Shown piece by piece: positions 21,401-32,000 of a DNA stretch of 64,000 nt. The DNA is from Leishmania donovani (lineage: Eukaryota > Euglenozoa > Kinetoplastea > Trypanosomatida > Trypanosomatidae). The notes beneath the pieces are model-generated. The model was not told the DNA's origin. It searched no databases and saw only the letters and a program-made list of their open reading frames with translations. Location: the NCBI RefSeq assembly GCF_000227135.1, contig NC_018258.1, positions 652,318 through 716,317 of the forward strand. The letters run 5' to 3'. Position 1 is the stretch's first letter. Each line of letters opens with the position of its first letter. The translations under genes were made by a program, and so were the position numbers.

Positions 21401-24400
21401 GCTACCTCTGTCCCGTGTGGCAACAACGGAGCCCAGGCACAGCAGACGGGGCAAAGAGACGAGCACAAAACGCTGGCGGCGCGTGAGAAGGCAAATCAGG
21501 GCAAGCATGCCCGCCTTCTCTTGTCAGAGGGCAACAGTGGCTCGCGGACGGTTTGTAGAAGAGGACAGGGTTGAAGCAGAGGGCATCGTATGGGAGAGAA
21601 CGGTGGGCGGAGGTGTGCGCCCGCTGTCCAAGGCAATACTTCGCCTCAGCGTGGGATTCTCGTCTGAGCCTGAGACGGAGATGAGAAAAGAGAGCGGGAA
21701 AGCTAGAAAAGGGCCACCGAAGATATAGAGAGAGGCACGAGTGGATATGAAGTCAAAGTCAGTAGATAAGAAAGCAGCAAATGAAAATAAAAATGAAATA
21801 TCTTTCGGTGTCTGTGAAAGGTGAAGGCCATATGAGCCGCTGCCCTTCTTTCCGGGAAAGGCACCGGCCGCAGAAAGCTCTCGAATGCGCCGAGAATACC
21901 CGCATGCGCCGGCGCGCGCTGTCGTCGGTGCCCCCAGTCGACATACTCTAGCCGCTTCAGCGCACCGCCATGAAGCGACCCGAGAGAATAAAAACGGCAC
22001 CCTGTCTCCATTCGACGCGCCCACACGTGTGTTGGTCACGTGTGCTTCCAGCACCGAAGGACAAGAGAGAGAATTGGCGGGCTTAGGTGCCCATGAAGAT
22101 GTTTAGCGGTGCGGTGGAACGAAAACAGTGCCAGGAAAGGGAGAGGTAGAGACGGGCACCGAGGCGGAAGAAGGCATGGATGGATGTCGGATATGCATCG
22201 TGGGGTCGTGGAGGAAAAGAACAATGAAGCATCCCACACGTGCAAGAAAAGGGAAGCAAAGGTACCGCCATGCAGTACAGTGACAACAGCGAAGACGCGC
22301 AGCGGATGAGAATAGGAGACACCACGCTAAAGAAGAGAGGGGGAGGCGGGTGGGTGCGTAGGGAAATGAGAGCACGCCCAAGGCGGCAGAAAGCAAAAAG
22401 GGGGAGGCGGAAAGGCAGACAATGACGAGACCAAAACAAGAAAACAAAAAAAATGTCGATGATGAGATAGAAAGGAGAGTGAGGCGCGAGGGCAGGGGGT
22501 AAAAGCGAAGAAAGCAAAGGAAAGGCGAGAATGAGAAGGAGGAGGAGGGACGGTGCTGAGCCTGGCGACCAAGGAGGAACAGAAAGAAAGTTTATCAGTC
22601 CTGTGCGCGCTGCAGTCGCACAGAAACCAGAGAGAGACGCATACCGTCGGTCGCAGGCAAGGCAGCCACAAAGATGAAAAAAGGGGCGTCAATGAGGAGA
22701 GCCCAGCAAGGAGCTCAAGAGAGCGGCGGGCAAAAAAATAAGAGCTGGCGAAAAACATCATGAGAGTAAGGTGATGAGCGTTGCGGGAAAGAGAACAGCA
22801 GGCGACGCTGCGATGAGAGGTAACTGCTTATGCTGGACGAGAAGGCTCGCCATACCAGTTCTGCCCAGAACGTCTACCCACGTGCAGAGAAGCGCATGCC
22901 ATCCAAGTATATCATGTAATGCTTTCTGTTTTCGCTGTGCGCAAATGTTATGCGTCCCGAGCCCTGCACGAAGCGCCGGCTCGAAGAAAATGTAAGAAAC
23001 GAACACACGTAAATGTATATCGAAACAAACAAGAAAGGTGGCAAAGCATGCTCGAAGAGTGCGTATAACTCCCCCCCATCAGCTGTTCCTGGACCCCGTG
23101 AGTGCCATAAGCCATCGTTCCTTCCGTCTCTTTTGTCTCACGATGAGCCTCGAGGGGTCGAAACGGCGCAGATATGCCGTCGCATGCCCGAAGAAGGTGA
23201 GCCACGCAATGAAAAGAAGTCAAAGAAGCGCATGGTGAAACGCTGCAGGGAGGGCGAAGGAGGAAGAAGATGGAGAGCTTGAGGCACACCTGTAGTATGG
23301 GCACTCGGGGGGGGGGCACACCAAGTGCCCATGTGAGGCGTAGAGGGAGGGGGAGCGAAAAGAACGATTGAGCCGAGGAAGAGCTAACGGCCTACCATAA
23401 GAAAATCAAGAAGGGGTGCAGAAGAAATAGACGCCGGACGATCCCCAGAAAGTGCTGCTAATGAGCATGAAAAGGAGAACATGCACGAGCAAGTACAAAC
23501 ACACACAAACATGCGCATACGCAGCGGCTTCCACCCGCAGACCACGCAGCAAGTAGTGCACAGGCAATCACGTCAGTGGAGAGGGGAGCATGGGCGCATT
23601 CACACATTTCTCGAGCTTGCGCGACGTGGTACATGAACGTTTGAAAAACAAAATAAAGACCAGAGAATATCGGCACGTACTGCCGATTGACAAATCGGCG
23701 CTTGGCAGGCAAGTAATACCAAAGAGCGGCAAAGAAAAGAGGCAAATAAAAGCATGGGCCTCCTGCTTCCATCTCGAATGGGCGGGGGAGGCGGGCGGCA
23801 CGGTTTAACGGAGACTTCCGACCATCCCAGCGGTGATGTTGTGTTTTATTTTTCTTACGCGTCTGCTGTCTTCTTTGTTCGTTTGTTTTTTTTTTCGTGC
23901 TCGTTCTTCTGGAGGGGTAGGCAGAGGAGGCGGCAGAACGTCCACGGCACTGCCTGCCTTGGCTTGGCTTGGCTCTGAGGATCCTTTGAAGAGAAAAAGG
24001 CAGAAAACAGCCTCACAACGACGTGGCTGGCGCTACACCGAGTAGCGACGCAATATCAAAAAGAAAAACAACAACGCTGAAAAGAGGGCGACATGCCTGG
24101 AGAAGCCAGCGTCGATGTTTAGAGCAAATGAAGCTCATTCAAGTGCCACCGCGTCACCGCCTTAGCTTGCTGAGACCCATTGACGGAGCGCACCTTGTCG
24201 GTGCCCTGTCCTGTCGCACGCCCAAGCAAGTTCTATCGCACACACCGCCATGAGTAAGCGTCCGCCCCGACAATTTGGAAGTGCTGTCGGGCCCGGCAAG
24301 CAATGCAGCAGCTGATCGGCGTTGTCTCTTTTCCCTTTTGCCCCTCCCGAGCACGCGAGGGGTGGGGCTGTCCGGCACAGCTTATCGCATCACAGAGACC

Positions 24401-24602
24401 TATCCCGTTTTCCCAAAACCGCAAGCTATCCTCCGTCAACCACTTCCTCGCAAACCCCATGCCTTGCTTCGAAGAGCATCTGGCAGAGCTTGCGCAACAG
24501 CACGGGGCACAAAACCTATAAATGCCATCACGCACGTACACTGAGCGAGAGCTCTTCCCCATTCGTGGCATTTGCGATTACTTGCCCTAGTGCAGGTTCG
24601 TA
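18465..24602. other. 6.1 kb spacer between two surface antigen genes
   Basis: No gene supported. It contains a short GGGGATAGGGA-type tandem motif at about 18661-18703. Composition changes near 21.7 kb, from GC-rich GAGAG/CGCG sequence on the left to more A-rich sequence on the right. Polypyrimidine runs on the minus strand are frequent, consistent with UTR. Frames of 100-350 codons occur on both strands but show no family signature. Confidence 0.5.
18661..18703. repeat. Short tandem repeat, GGGGATAGGGA-like
   Basis: About four imperfect copies of an 11-12 base purine-rich unit built around GGGATAGGGA on the plus strand, inside the spacer upstream of the frameshifted surface antigen. Confidence 0.8.
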
Positions 24603-25841
24603 CTACATCGACAGGAGAACAGCGGCAAGCACACCAAGGGACGTGGCTGCGTTAAGCGCCGTCGATGACGGCGACGAAGCCAAATCAGCGCTGGGCCGCT
24701 TCATGCACCATTGCGCTGCAGTTACCATGTAGCCAGATGCGCACACATCACACCGCGTCGGGTTTCCACGAACGCAGGTAATACAATGCGGCACCTCGCA
24801 CTCAGAAGGTGCCTCGGTCGTCGTGGTCGTCGGTGCCTCGGTCGTCGTGGTTGTCGGTGCCTCGGTCGTCGTGGTTGTCGGTGCCTCGGTCGTCGTGGTT
24901 GTCGGTGCCTCGGTCGTCGTGGTCGTCGGTGCCTCGGTCGTCGTGGTTGTCGGTGCCTCGGTCGTCGTGGTCGTCGGGTCGCAGGAGTTAGCCGTAGCGC
25001 AGTTGGCGGCAGAGTTTTGGGAGTCGACAGTCACCCGAAAGGAAGCTCGCCTCCACGAGTCAGGGACGCAGCCGCAGAAGTTGTTGGCGATCAGTGAGAG
25101 CCTTCTCAATGCAGGCATCTGCGCCCATGACGCTGGGAGGCTACCAGTGAACTGGTTTTGATGCAGTTGGAGAATGCCCATAGAAGCCATCGAGCTCCAC
25201 TCCGGCGGCAAAGTACCGCTGAGCTGAGTGTCGTACAAGATCAACGTGGCGAGAGAGCTCATCGATCTCCACGAGGCGGGCAGCGAGCCAGAGATTGACG
25301 TCTTCGGAAGTGAGATGAACGTTACCGCACGCAGCGAGCCCCATGACGCAGGAAGAGTGCCAGACACGCTGGTGGATCCCATGTTAAGGGTGACGAGGTG
25401 CTGCAGCTTTCCCCAGCTGCTCGGCAGCGTGCCACTGATTGAGGACTTCTGATTAAACAAGTTGATGGTTGTGATCATCACATGCGAGTAGTCAACAGCA
25501 TCAGGCAAATCAGGAAGCGTGCCTTTCACGCTGATGCCGCTGACCGTAAATAGGACAGTCGACTGGTAGCATGTCACACTTGGCCACTTGCAGAAGTCTG
25601 TCCCGGCCCATCCCAGCGACGGTATCGCTTCAGCAAACGCCTGCAGAATCTTCAGCGTGTTCAGCTTCTGCACCGTCGTAAATGAGTAGCGAGGTTCAGC
25701 ATCGCTGAATCTCGCCTTCTCAATTTGCAAAGACAAAGGCATGTCCTCAGCAGCGTGGGCCATCGCGGCATCAGATCCGAGTAGCACGAAAAAGACGCCC
25801 AGCGCTGCGGTTAAGAAAGCACAGGCGAGACGCCGCAGCAT
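24603..25841 (-). CDS. PSA/GP46-like surface antigen with Thr-rich stalk, intact
   Basis: A 412-residue GPI-type surface glycoprotein, ATG at 25839-25841, TAG at 24603. Order: signal peptide (about residues 1-26, hydrophobic AALGVFFVLLG), conserved head block (FTTVQKLNTLKILQAFAEA, then FCKWPSVTC), about six PSA-type LRRs (pattern SGTLPxxWxxMxxLxxL), a capping NNFCGCVPDSW segment, a stalk of seven PTTTTTEA repeats, a Cys-rich segment (CEVPHCITCVRGNPTRCDVC) and a hydrophobic C-terminus suited to GPI transfer. PSA/GP46 proteins are abundant on promastigotes and are linked to complement and receptor interactions. The Thr stalk is probably phosphoglycosylated or O-glycosylated (inference). It is the only complete stalked copy in the window. 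Confidence 0.92.
   Translation of the reverse strand: MLRRLACAFLTAALGVFFVLLGSDAAMAHAAEDMPLSLQIEKARFSDAEPRYSFTTVQKLNTLKILQAFAEAIPSLGWAGTDFCKWPSVTCYQSTVLFTVSGISVKGTLPDLPDAVDYSHVMITTINLFNQKSSISGTLPSSWGKLQHLVTLNMGSTSVSGTLPASWGSLRAVTFISLPKTSISGSLPASWRSMSSLATLILYDTQLSGTLPPEWSSMASMGILQLHQNQFTGSLPASWAQMPALRRLSLIANNFCGCVPDSWRRASFRVTVDSQNSAANCATANSCDPTTTTTEAPTTTTTEAPTTTTTEAPTTTTTEAPTTTTTEAPTTTTTEAPTTTTTEAPSECEVPHCITCVRGNPTRCDVCASGYMVTAAQWCMKRPSADLASSPSSTALNAATSLGVLAAVLLSM
24807..24977 (-). repeat. 24-base coding tandem repeat, Thr-rich stalk
   Basis: Seven in-frame copies of an 8-residue unit PTTTTTEA plus a closing Pro, 171 bases in all. Units are nearly identical and differ by a C/T at one synonymous position (plus-strand GGTCGTCGG versus GGTTGTCGG), indicating recent expansion by slippage or unequal exchange. 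Copy number may vary between strains or be collapsed in assembly. Confidence 0.95.
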
Positions 25842-27879
25842 CTTGCAGAGCGCCGCAGGCAGAGAATGAAACGAAAAAAAAAAGGATGAGGGAAAATGAA
25901 AAGCGAAAGAAAGGCGCTTTCTGAAGGTTGATGAGGAAGCCGTGCGAAGCGATGAGCGCAGGATGAAGGAGTTCGTGCACTCTCAGACAGATACCCGTTC
26001 GCAAAGGCGTCGACAAAAATGGCCAACGGACTAAAGGCGGAGGAGCCCACAAAAAAACAGCTGCTGATGGCGGCTCAGCAAGCCGAAAAAAAAAGGAGAA
26101 ATGATACGAAGAGTGAGGCTGAATTCGCTTATGCGCTGAGAGTAGGGTGCACGATCAAGTGACACGCGCGCGTGAAGGATGCGGCTGAAGTGCACCGGAA
26201 AGCAGACAGGAAGGGAAGCAAAGGATGGAGGCTGAGGCAGCGTGCGAAGAGGTGTGGGAGCAGCGAGAGCCAGTGGGGAGTGTGAGAGAGTAATGAGGGC
26301 GAACAGCAAACACAAGAGACGGTCCTTACTGGACGAGTGCGTGAGAAACGATAAAGGAAGGGGTGCGCATAATGTTGTGTGTGTTGTTCTGGACAGCACC
26401 AGGGATGGTCGCGGTCGACGCAGCGGAGAGAGAATAGCCATATCCGTGCGTGGAGAGAGAGGGGCGTGGTGCATTGGCGCAGACAGAAAAAGGGCGGACA
26501 GAGAGAGGGTAGGGGAGCGCATGGAAAGGCTGCAAAAGGAGGGAGATGTTCATGAGGGCGGCTGTCGGCAACGCTGTTTCGAAGCGCAGCGCGAGGGTGT
26601 TAGCGGCATGACGGGATGAGAGAGGTTGGAAGGACCAGTTCAGAGAAAACAAGAGTAGATGCGCAGGTGCCGTTCTCTCAGTCGACTCCCGCCGTTCCCT
26701 GCAGAGTCGCACGCTGCCATGAACGCACGTTCGTTGTCTTTATTATCACTCTGCTTTCTCTCTCTGTAAATTCTGCATACCCGTCGTGTTGCGTTCCGGT
26801 GCATTTCTGCCGTCCTCGCTTGGCGCACGGATGTGTTGAAAGCAAGCGAAAAAGGATTCGCGTACGCCGCGGAGGCTTTCAAACGATGTGTCCTCCTTTA
26901 GTCTCGTTTTCGTTTTTATTTTGAGAGGTTTCCGCCCCCAACTATTCCGCGTATTGTTCCGCCGGTGGACGTTGGCGCCGTCGTCATCGAGCCCCGTTCA
27001 TAATATCCGTTTCGGGCAGGCCCTTCGCTTTTCCCATGAGTTCCGCGACTTCTTTTTCAGTGTGTGAAGAAGACGCATGTGGATGCATGCCGTCTGCTTT
27101 CCGATCAACTTCCTTTCTGTGCTACGCTGTCCACCTAAAAGCGTGCAAAACATTATATGTCTAGAGCGAGTCGCCGTCTCTACCTTTACGCGGCGCACCA
27201 CTCCTTTTCCTTTGGTGCCATGTTTCGCATCACACCCCCTCCAGTTAGCCGTCTGCTAGGCAGGGCGTGCGCGATGCACTGCGGGGGATGAGTTCGACTA
27301 CCCCACACATTGAGAGACGGACAGACACAGGCAGAGTCAGAGGGGGTGGAAGGGGATGGACAAAACACACAAAACAGAAAAGATGGTGCATCGCCAACGA
27401 GAAGGAAGCAGCAGAAAAGGAAAAAAGACACCCAGCAAACCGTTACAAGTCACATGAAAAGAGAAGGGAAACACACCAGAACAACTGTCCGCATATGTGG
27501 GCACGCGAATGCATATGGGTGCTGACGGAACTCATGTGAGCCCGCCCCCTCCCCCTTCTCCGACCCACACCCACACGGTGAGTGTAAAACCTTTACAGAC
27601 AGTTGTAGGCGTCGTCTGGCTTGCACCGCGCGAGCACACGAAGAAGCGCGCGCACTTCACACCACATCGCGTAAAACGAAAACGAAACAAAACAAAAACG
27701 CAAAGTATTTCGTTGAGGAAAGCATGTGAGGACACGGCAGCGTGGATGTAAAAGAACGTGATAAAAAAGGGGAGGCGTCGGTGGCCGTTCGAGAAAACAA
27801 CAAACTACAAGGCGCGCACAGGTACGCACAACTCAACAAGCGAAGAGATGAAACAGTAACAAAACACAGATCATAAAAT

Positions 27880-27903
27880 AATAATAATATATATATATAT
27901 ATA
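27880..27903. repeat. AT-rich microsatellite
   Basis: ATAATAAT followed by a run of AT dinucleotides, an island of pure A/T in GC-rich DNA. Confidence 0.9.
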
Positions 27904-28140
27904 AGAAATCCCTCCATGGTAACGAAACTATGCCATGGAAGGGGGAAGGAGCAGGCGAAGGAGGAAAAGATCAAGGGTGCAACACGTACGCACTGTTTTG
28001 TAAAAGATTGTCTGCATCGAGTGAGCGAGTGGGCACGGGTGCGCGGCGCAACGGGAGGGAAGCGAGGGAAGGTAAAGTTCGGCGTGAAACGGAGGATAAC
28101 CTCTCTTTGTTTGCTTGATCATCGACCGCCCTTGATACAC

Positions 28141-28159
28141 TGTGTGTGTGTGTGTGTGT
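28141..28159. repeat. TG dinucleotide microsatellite
   Basis: Uninterrupted TG repeat in the spacer, read as CA on the transcribed strand. Confidence 0.9.
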
Positions 28160-28569
28160 TTTCTCCGTCCTCTTCAAACCCAGTTGACCACATCACCGCC
28201 ACTTTATTTATCGTCATGACGATCGACAGCGCCAATGGGAATACATATATATGTATAGACAGAGGGGAAAGCTCAAGGCTAGTGATAACACAACTGGGGA
28301 AACGCGACAAACGGAAGCTGCGCAGCCCTGCTAAACGAAAAACTGTCGCGCATGAAAAATGTAGCCACTAGTGAGGGACTGAGCGCGAGGAAGACAAGCA
28401 GGGCTGACACGTGTGGTGAGAGCGGAAATTAAAAAAGAAGATTTGGCAAGGCAGAGAAGAGCACAGACGTGCACATCTCCGTTTATCCCCCCCTCTTCCC
28501 ATCACCACCGGTTCCGCCACCACCGCCACCCCACTTTGTTTTTCTTTTGCCTGTGTCAGAAAGCGCAGC

Positions 28570-29092
28570 GCAATCAAGGCAGTCGAGACTGCGCCCAGGT
28601 GATCTGGTTTTGTAGAGCAGCAGCCACGTCAGTTCGCGCCTGCCACACCACTCGACCAGGGCCGTACCGGTAAGAACACTTTCGCACATGGAAATGCACT
28701 GCACTCTTGGCATGCCCCTCCCCAAAACTCGGCGGAGGCGCACCGTTAAGACTCTATTCAGCGCGCTGGCTGCCGGTAGAGGTGAGGTGGTTGCTGCTGC
28801 CCGGCACATCCGGCGGCACAGCTGGCAGTAAATCAGCGGCCGAGATCACACCCGGATAGAAACGGACGTCCATCATAGCGCTGTCCACATACGACCAGTG
28901 GTGGAAGGTGCCCAACGTAAAATCCTCCAGCAACGGATACGACGCGATAAGCGCCTTCAAAAATTTGCAAGTGCGGGCCTTGTGTGCTGCGGTGTAGCTA
29001 TCGTAGTTCGCGACACCTCCAAGGGCGCACACGGGCAAGCACAAGAGCAGCACGCTGATAAGAAGCCGCGGTTGTATCGATCTTGTCTGCAT
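28570..29092 (-). pseudogene. Broken surface antigen, N-terminal part plus frameshifted LRR remnant
   Basis: An open frame from the ATG at 29092 (MQTRSIQPRLLISVLLLCLP) to a stop at 28754 encodes a signal peptide and the head block (AHKARTCKFLKALIASYPLL), aligning with QKANTRKFLQAFVDANPLLE of the stalk-less gene at 35014-35925. It ends at LLPAVPPDVPGSSNHLTSTG, just where LRRs should begin. In another minus frame below it (about 28670-28580), SVLTGTALVEW followed by LTWLLLYKTRSPG matches LTGTLPPEWANMKSAKWFLLYRNELTG of the same gene. The sequence is therefore a decayed copy of the stalk-less type, not just a short gene. The 112-residue N-terminal frame could still be translated and secreted; I see no sign that it is. 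The reading frame continues upstream of this ATG to 29263, but that extension has no signal-peptide character. Confidence 0.75.
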
Positions 29093-32000
29093 GCGGGGCC
29101 GAAGTGTCCTCTTGATGCGCTTTTCAGGATCTAGCGTTTGCCGGAGCTCCCACAGCGGTGTACCCTTGCCTGCACCCGTGTGTGGCAGTCTGTGTGTGGC
29201 AGTCTCTTGCCGTGTACATGTATGTGCGCCCGCGTTGCTGTGGGCAGTAGATGAGAGACGCACAAAAGGTAGAGGCGAAGGAATGAAGCAAGGGAAGGGG
29301 TGGAGGGGAGAACGTCAGCGATGCGCACAAGGAGGTAAGGTGAGGCACAGCTGAAGGAAGACAGAAGCGTGGTGAGGAGCTACACCGCCATGGCCAAAGT
29401 ACAGAGGAGAGACCACACAAGAGAGCAAGTGCTTCCGCCACGGCCAAGCGCAAGAGGGGCCTCTGCGTCTCTCGCAACCCGTCGTTGCTTCTCTTCCGCG
29501 TGCATGCGCACATGTTCCTCCGGGGTGCGCGAGCCACCTCGTGGGTCAAGCCCTTCTCTTGGATTAGGCGTGCACTCGCCGCCCCTTCTCCGCAAGCTGC
29601 GCGCGCAGTGAGAGAGGAAGGAAGTGGCGGGGACAGGCAAAAAGGAACGCGCATCAGCGTTTATGGCCCCACCCCTTCCTCCTAAAAGAGCGCACAAGGC
29701 GCATGCAGCTCCAGTTAGTGACTCTTGATCCCATGGCGTGCGTAGAGCCGCTGCCCCCTCTTCCTCCCACTTTTGCTTTACTGCGCGAGCTGATTCGGCG
29801 GGAGTCCTCCTTCTTTTTCCTTTGCTTCACTGGGTTAAGCCTGTATAGAAACCGACGGCGATCCTTTGCAGTGTTCGAGTTTTCCTTTTTTCCTTCGCTT
29901 CGGTGCAGCGCGCTGTCGTGCGGCAGCATGCAGCGAGGCGGTGGTGCCGCGGTTCGCTGAGGCGCCTGCAGCCTGCGCGCGGCAAAGCCCCCCCCCCATC
30001 GGATGCACCCGGGCGGCCCACATCCGTTTCCTTTCCGATTTTCGTCCAGCGCGCTGCGGCTGCCGGCCCCTCCTCTGCTTGGCAGAGCCCAGCAAAACAA
30101 ACCAGCGAGTAAATGGGCGATGGGGGCACCGGGTGTGCGTCACACAGGGGCAGATGTACGCAGCCGCGCACATGTGCACGTTCTCCCAGGCGCACAAACA
30201 GACAGACAGACGCATGTGCACAGAGGGGCATAGAAGCAGACACGCAGAAGAAAGGCACTCGCGATATATCAGACAGCACACGCGCACTCACGCTCAGTCG
30301 GAAACCACTGGTCCGTCACGCTCTCCTTTCCTTCACGCTCGGGTCAGTCGCTAGCGGCCACCGCTTGAGAAACACGCGCCGCCGCCCTCTTCCCCTCCAC
30401 CAATCGTACTGCTGCCTTTTCGCTGATCTCTGATACACGGCGACAACTCATGCCGTCGCCTCTTTCCTCCGTGTAACGGGGGAAGGAGTTGGGGGGGGGG
30501 AGGGGGGCACGAGGCAACATCATGGCCTCTAGGGCAACAGTATTCGCAGGAGAAAGACCAGTAGAACGGTGAGGAGGGGAAGGGAGGGGAGGGAAGGTGA
30601 CGCATAAACAGGGAGAAGTGCCGAGCGCTGAACAAAAGAAGGGAAAGAAACATGAGCGGGTGTGCCGTCCATGCACACACGCGCGCGCAGCTGTGCCTTG
30701 TGACCGAGCGAACGCGAGAACGAAGGAGAGGAACATGAGCACAAGCTAGACAAGGAGAAAAAGCAGCCGAGCGAGCACGTGACAGAAGAAGCTCCGCCTG
30801 AAGTTCTGCGATGGATGGCGCATAGGCCGGCCACAACGAGAATAAATAGGGTGGGTGTGGGGGGTGAGAGAAGACTGGAACAAAATCAGAGCACCAAGCC
30901 GTAGGGTGGCGCTCTCTCTTTGCTGCCCTCAACAGGCGGAATGAATGGAGGGATCGATGGGGAGGCAGGGAAGAAGAGAAGACGAGTGAGGGGAAGGAGG
31001 GAAAGATAAGCGTTAAAAGCTATCGAAGACACAAACCGAAAGCACACCAAATATATATATATATATATTTACAAGGGGTGGGAAGGAGGGGGGCAGAGAG
31101 GAGCACACAGTAAACGCAAGCCCATAAAGCGTACCCGGAAAAAGGCATGTGCGAGCAAGAGAAACAATAAGAGCGACAGAAGGAGCGCATCGTAACGAGT
31201 GCACCGCAGCGAAGGGCGAAGACGCCGAAAGGGGCGGAGGTGTTGTGGAAGCAGCGGGGAGAAAGAAGCGTGGGGACGGGGAGGCATCTTCGCTGTTTTC
31301 GTTTTCCCTCTCCTGTGGTCCAAAGGAGCCGGGCGGGTGGGGCGTGGGGCTTCAGAAAAAACTGTGTCCATTAGTGAGCCACCTAGCTGAACTGCCGGGT
31401 GTAACGAGGGCACTACCTGAAAATGTCCATGTGCAAGTGTGCACGTGTGAGCCCAAGGATCATTAGCTCCGCGTTCCTCGGCAACTGAGCACAGTTGCCG
31501 CGTATAAGTGTAGGGGGGATGCAAAGGAGAGTGAAGGTACGAGATACGCACGCCACTGAGACGTGAGGGGCGCCTCCTCTCCAACCCTACGGTCCCGACA
31601 GACACATATACACATGCGCACTTACCAAACACGAGAGCTGGGGCGCACCTCAGCACAAGCCATCGTGCGCTCGCAGTGCGCACAACAAACGATGGTACGT
31701 CGAAAAGAGAGGGGAAAAAGGCAAAGAACTGGTCTCGTCGGCCGCATGCATTTCAACGCACAAGGCGGAGAGATCTCGGCCTCATCCCCCCTCATCGTGC
31801 TTGTGCAGCGTCCCTGCCTCCTCTGTTCCAATGTTTCACCTCCCTTTCGTTCGTCTCCCCCCCCCCTGCAGGCTGTCCCCTCACCCCTTCAACCATCAAC
31901 CCCTCCTCACTTCGCTTTCTTCGTCGCACCCCCTCGCTTGCACCACGAGAGACCGCCAGTGCGACAGTAAAAGAAGAGAAGGAGAGAGGGAGGGAAAAGG

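Larger units (their letters stand above)
25842..28560. other. Noncoding spacer upstream of the stalked surface antigen
   Basis: No supported gene. A sense-strand polypyrimidine tract (plus 25869-25920) lies just before the antigen ATG. A CAG at about 25920-25922, upstream of that tract, is a possible splice acceptor. (AT)n at about 27888-27903 and (TG)n at 28141-28159 are simple repeats. Confidence 0.5.
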
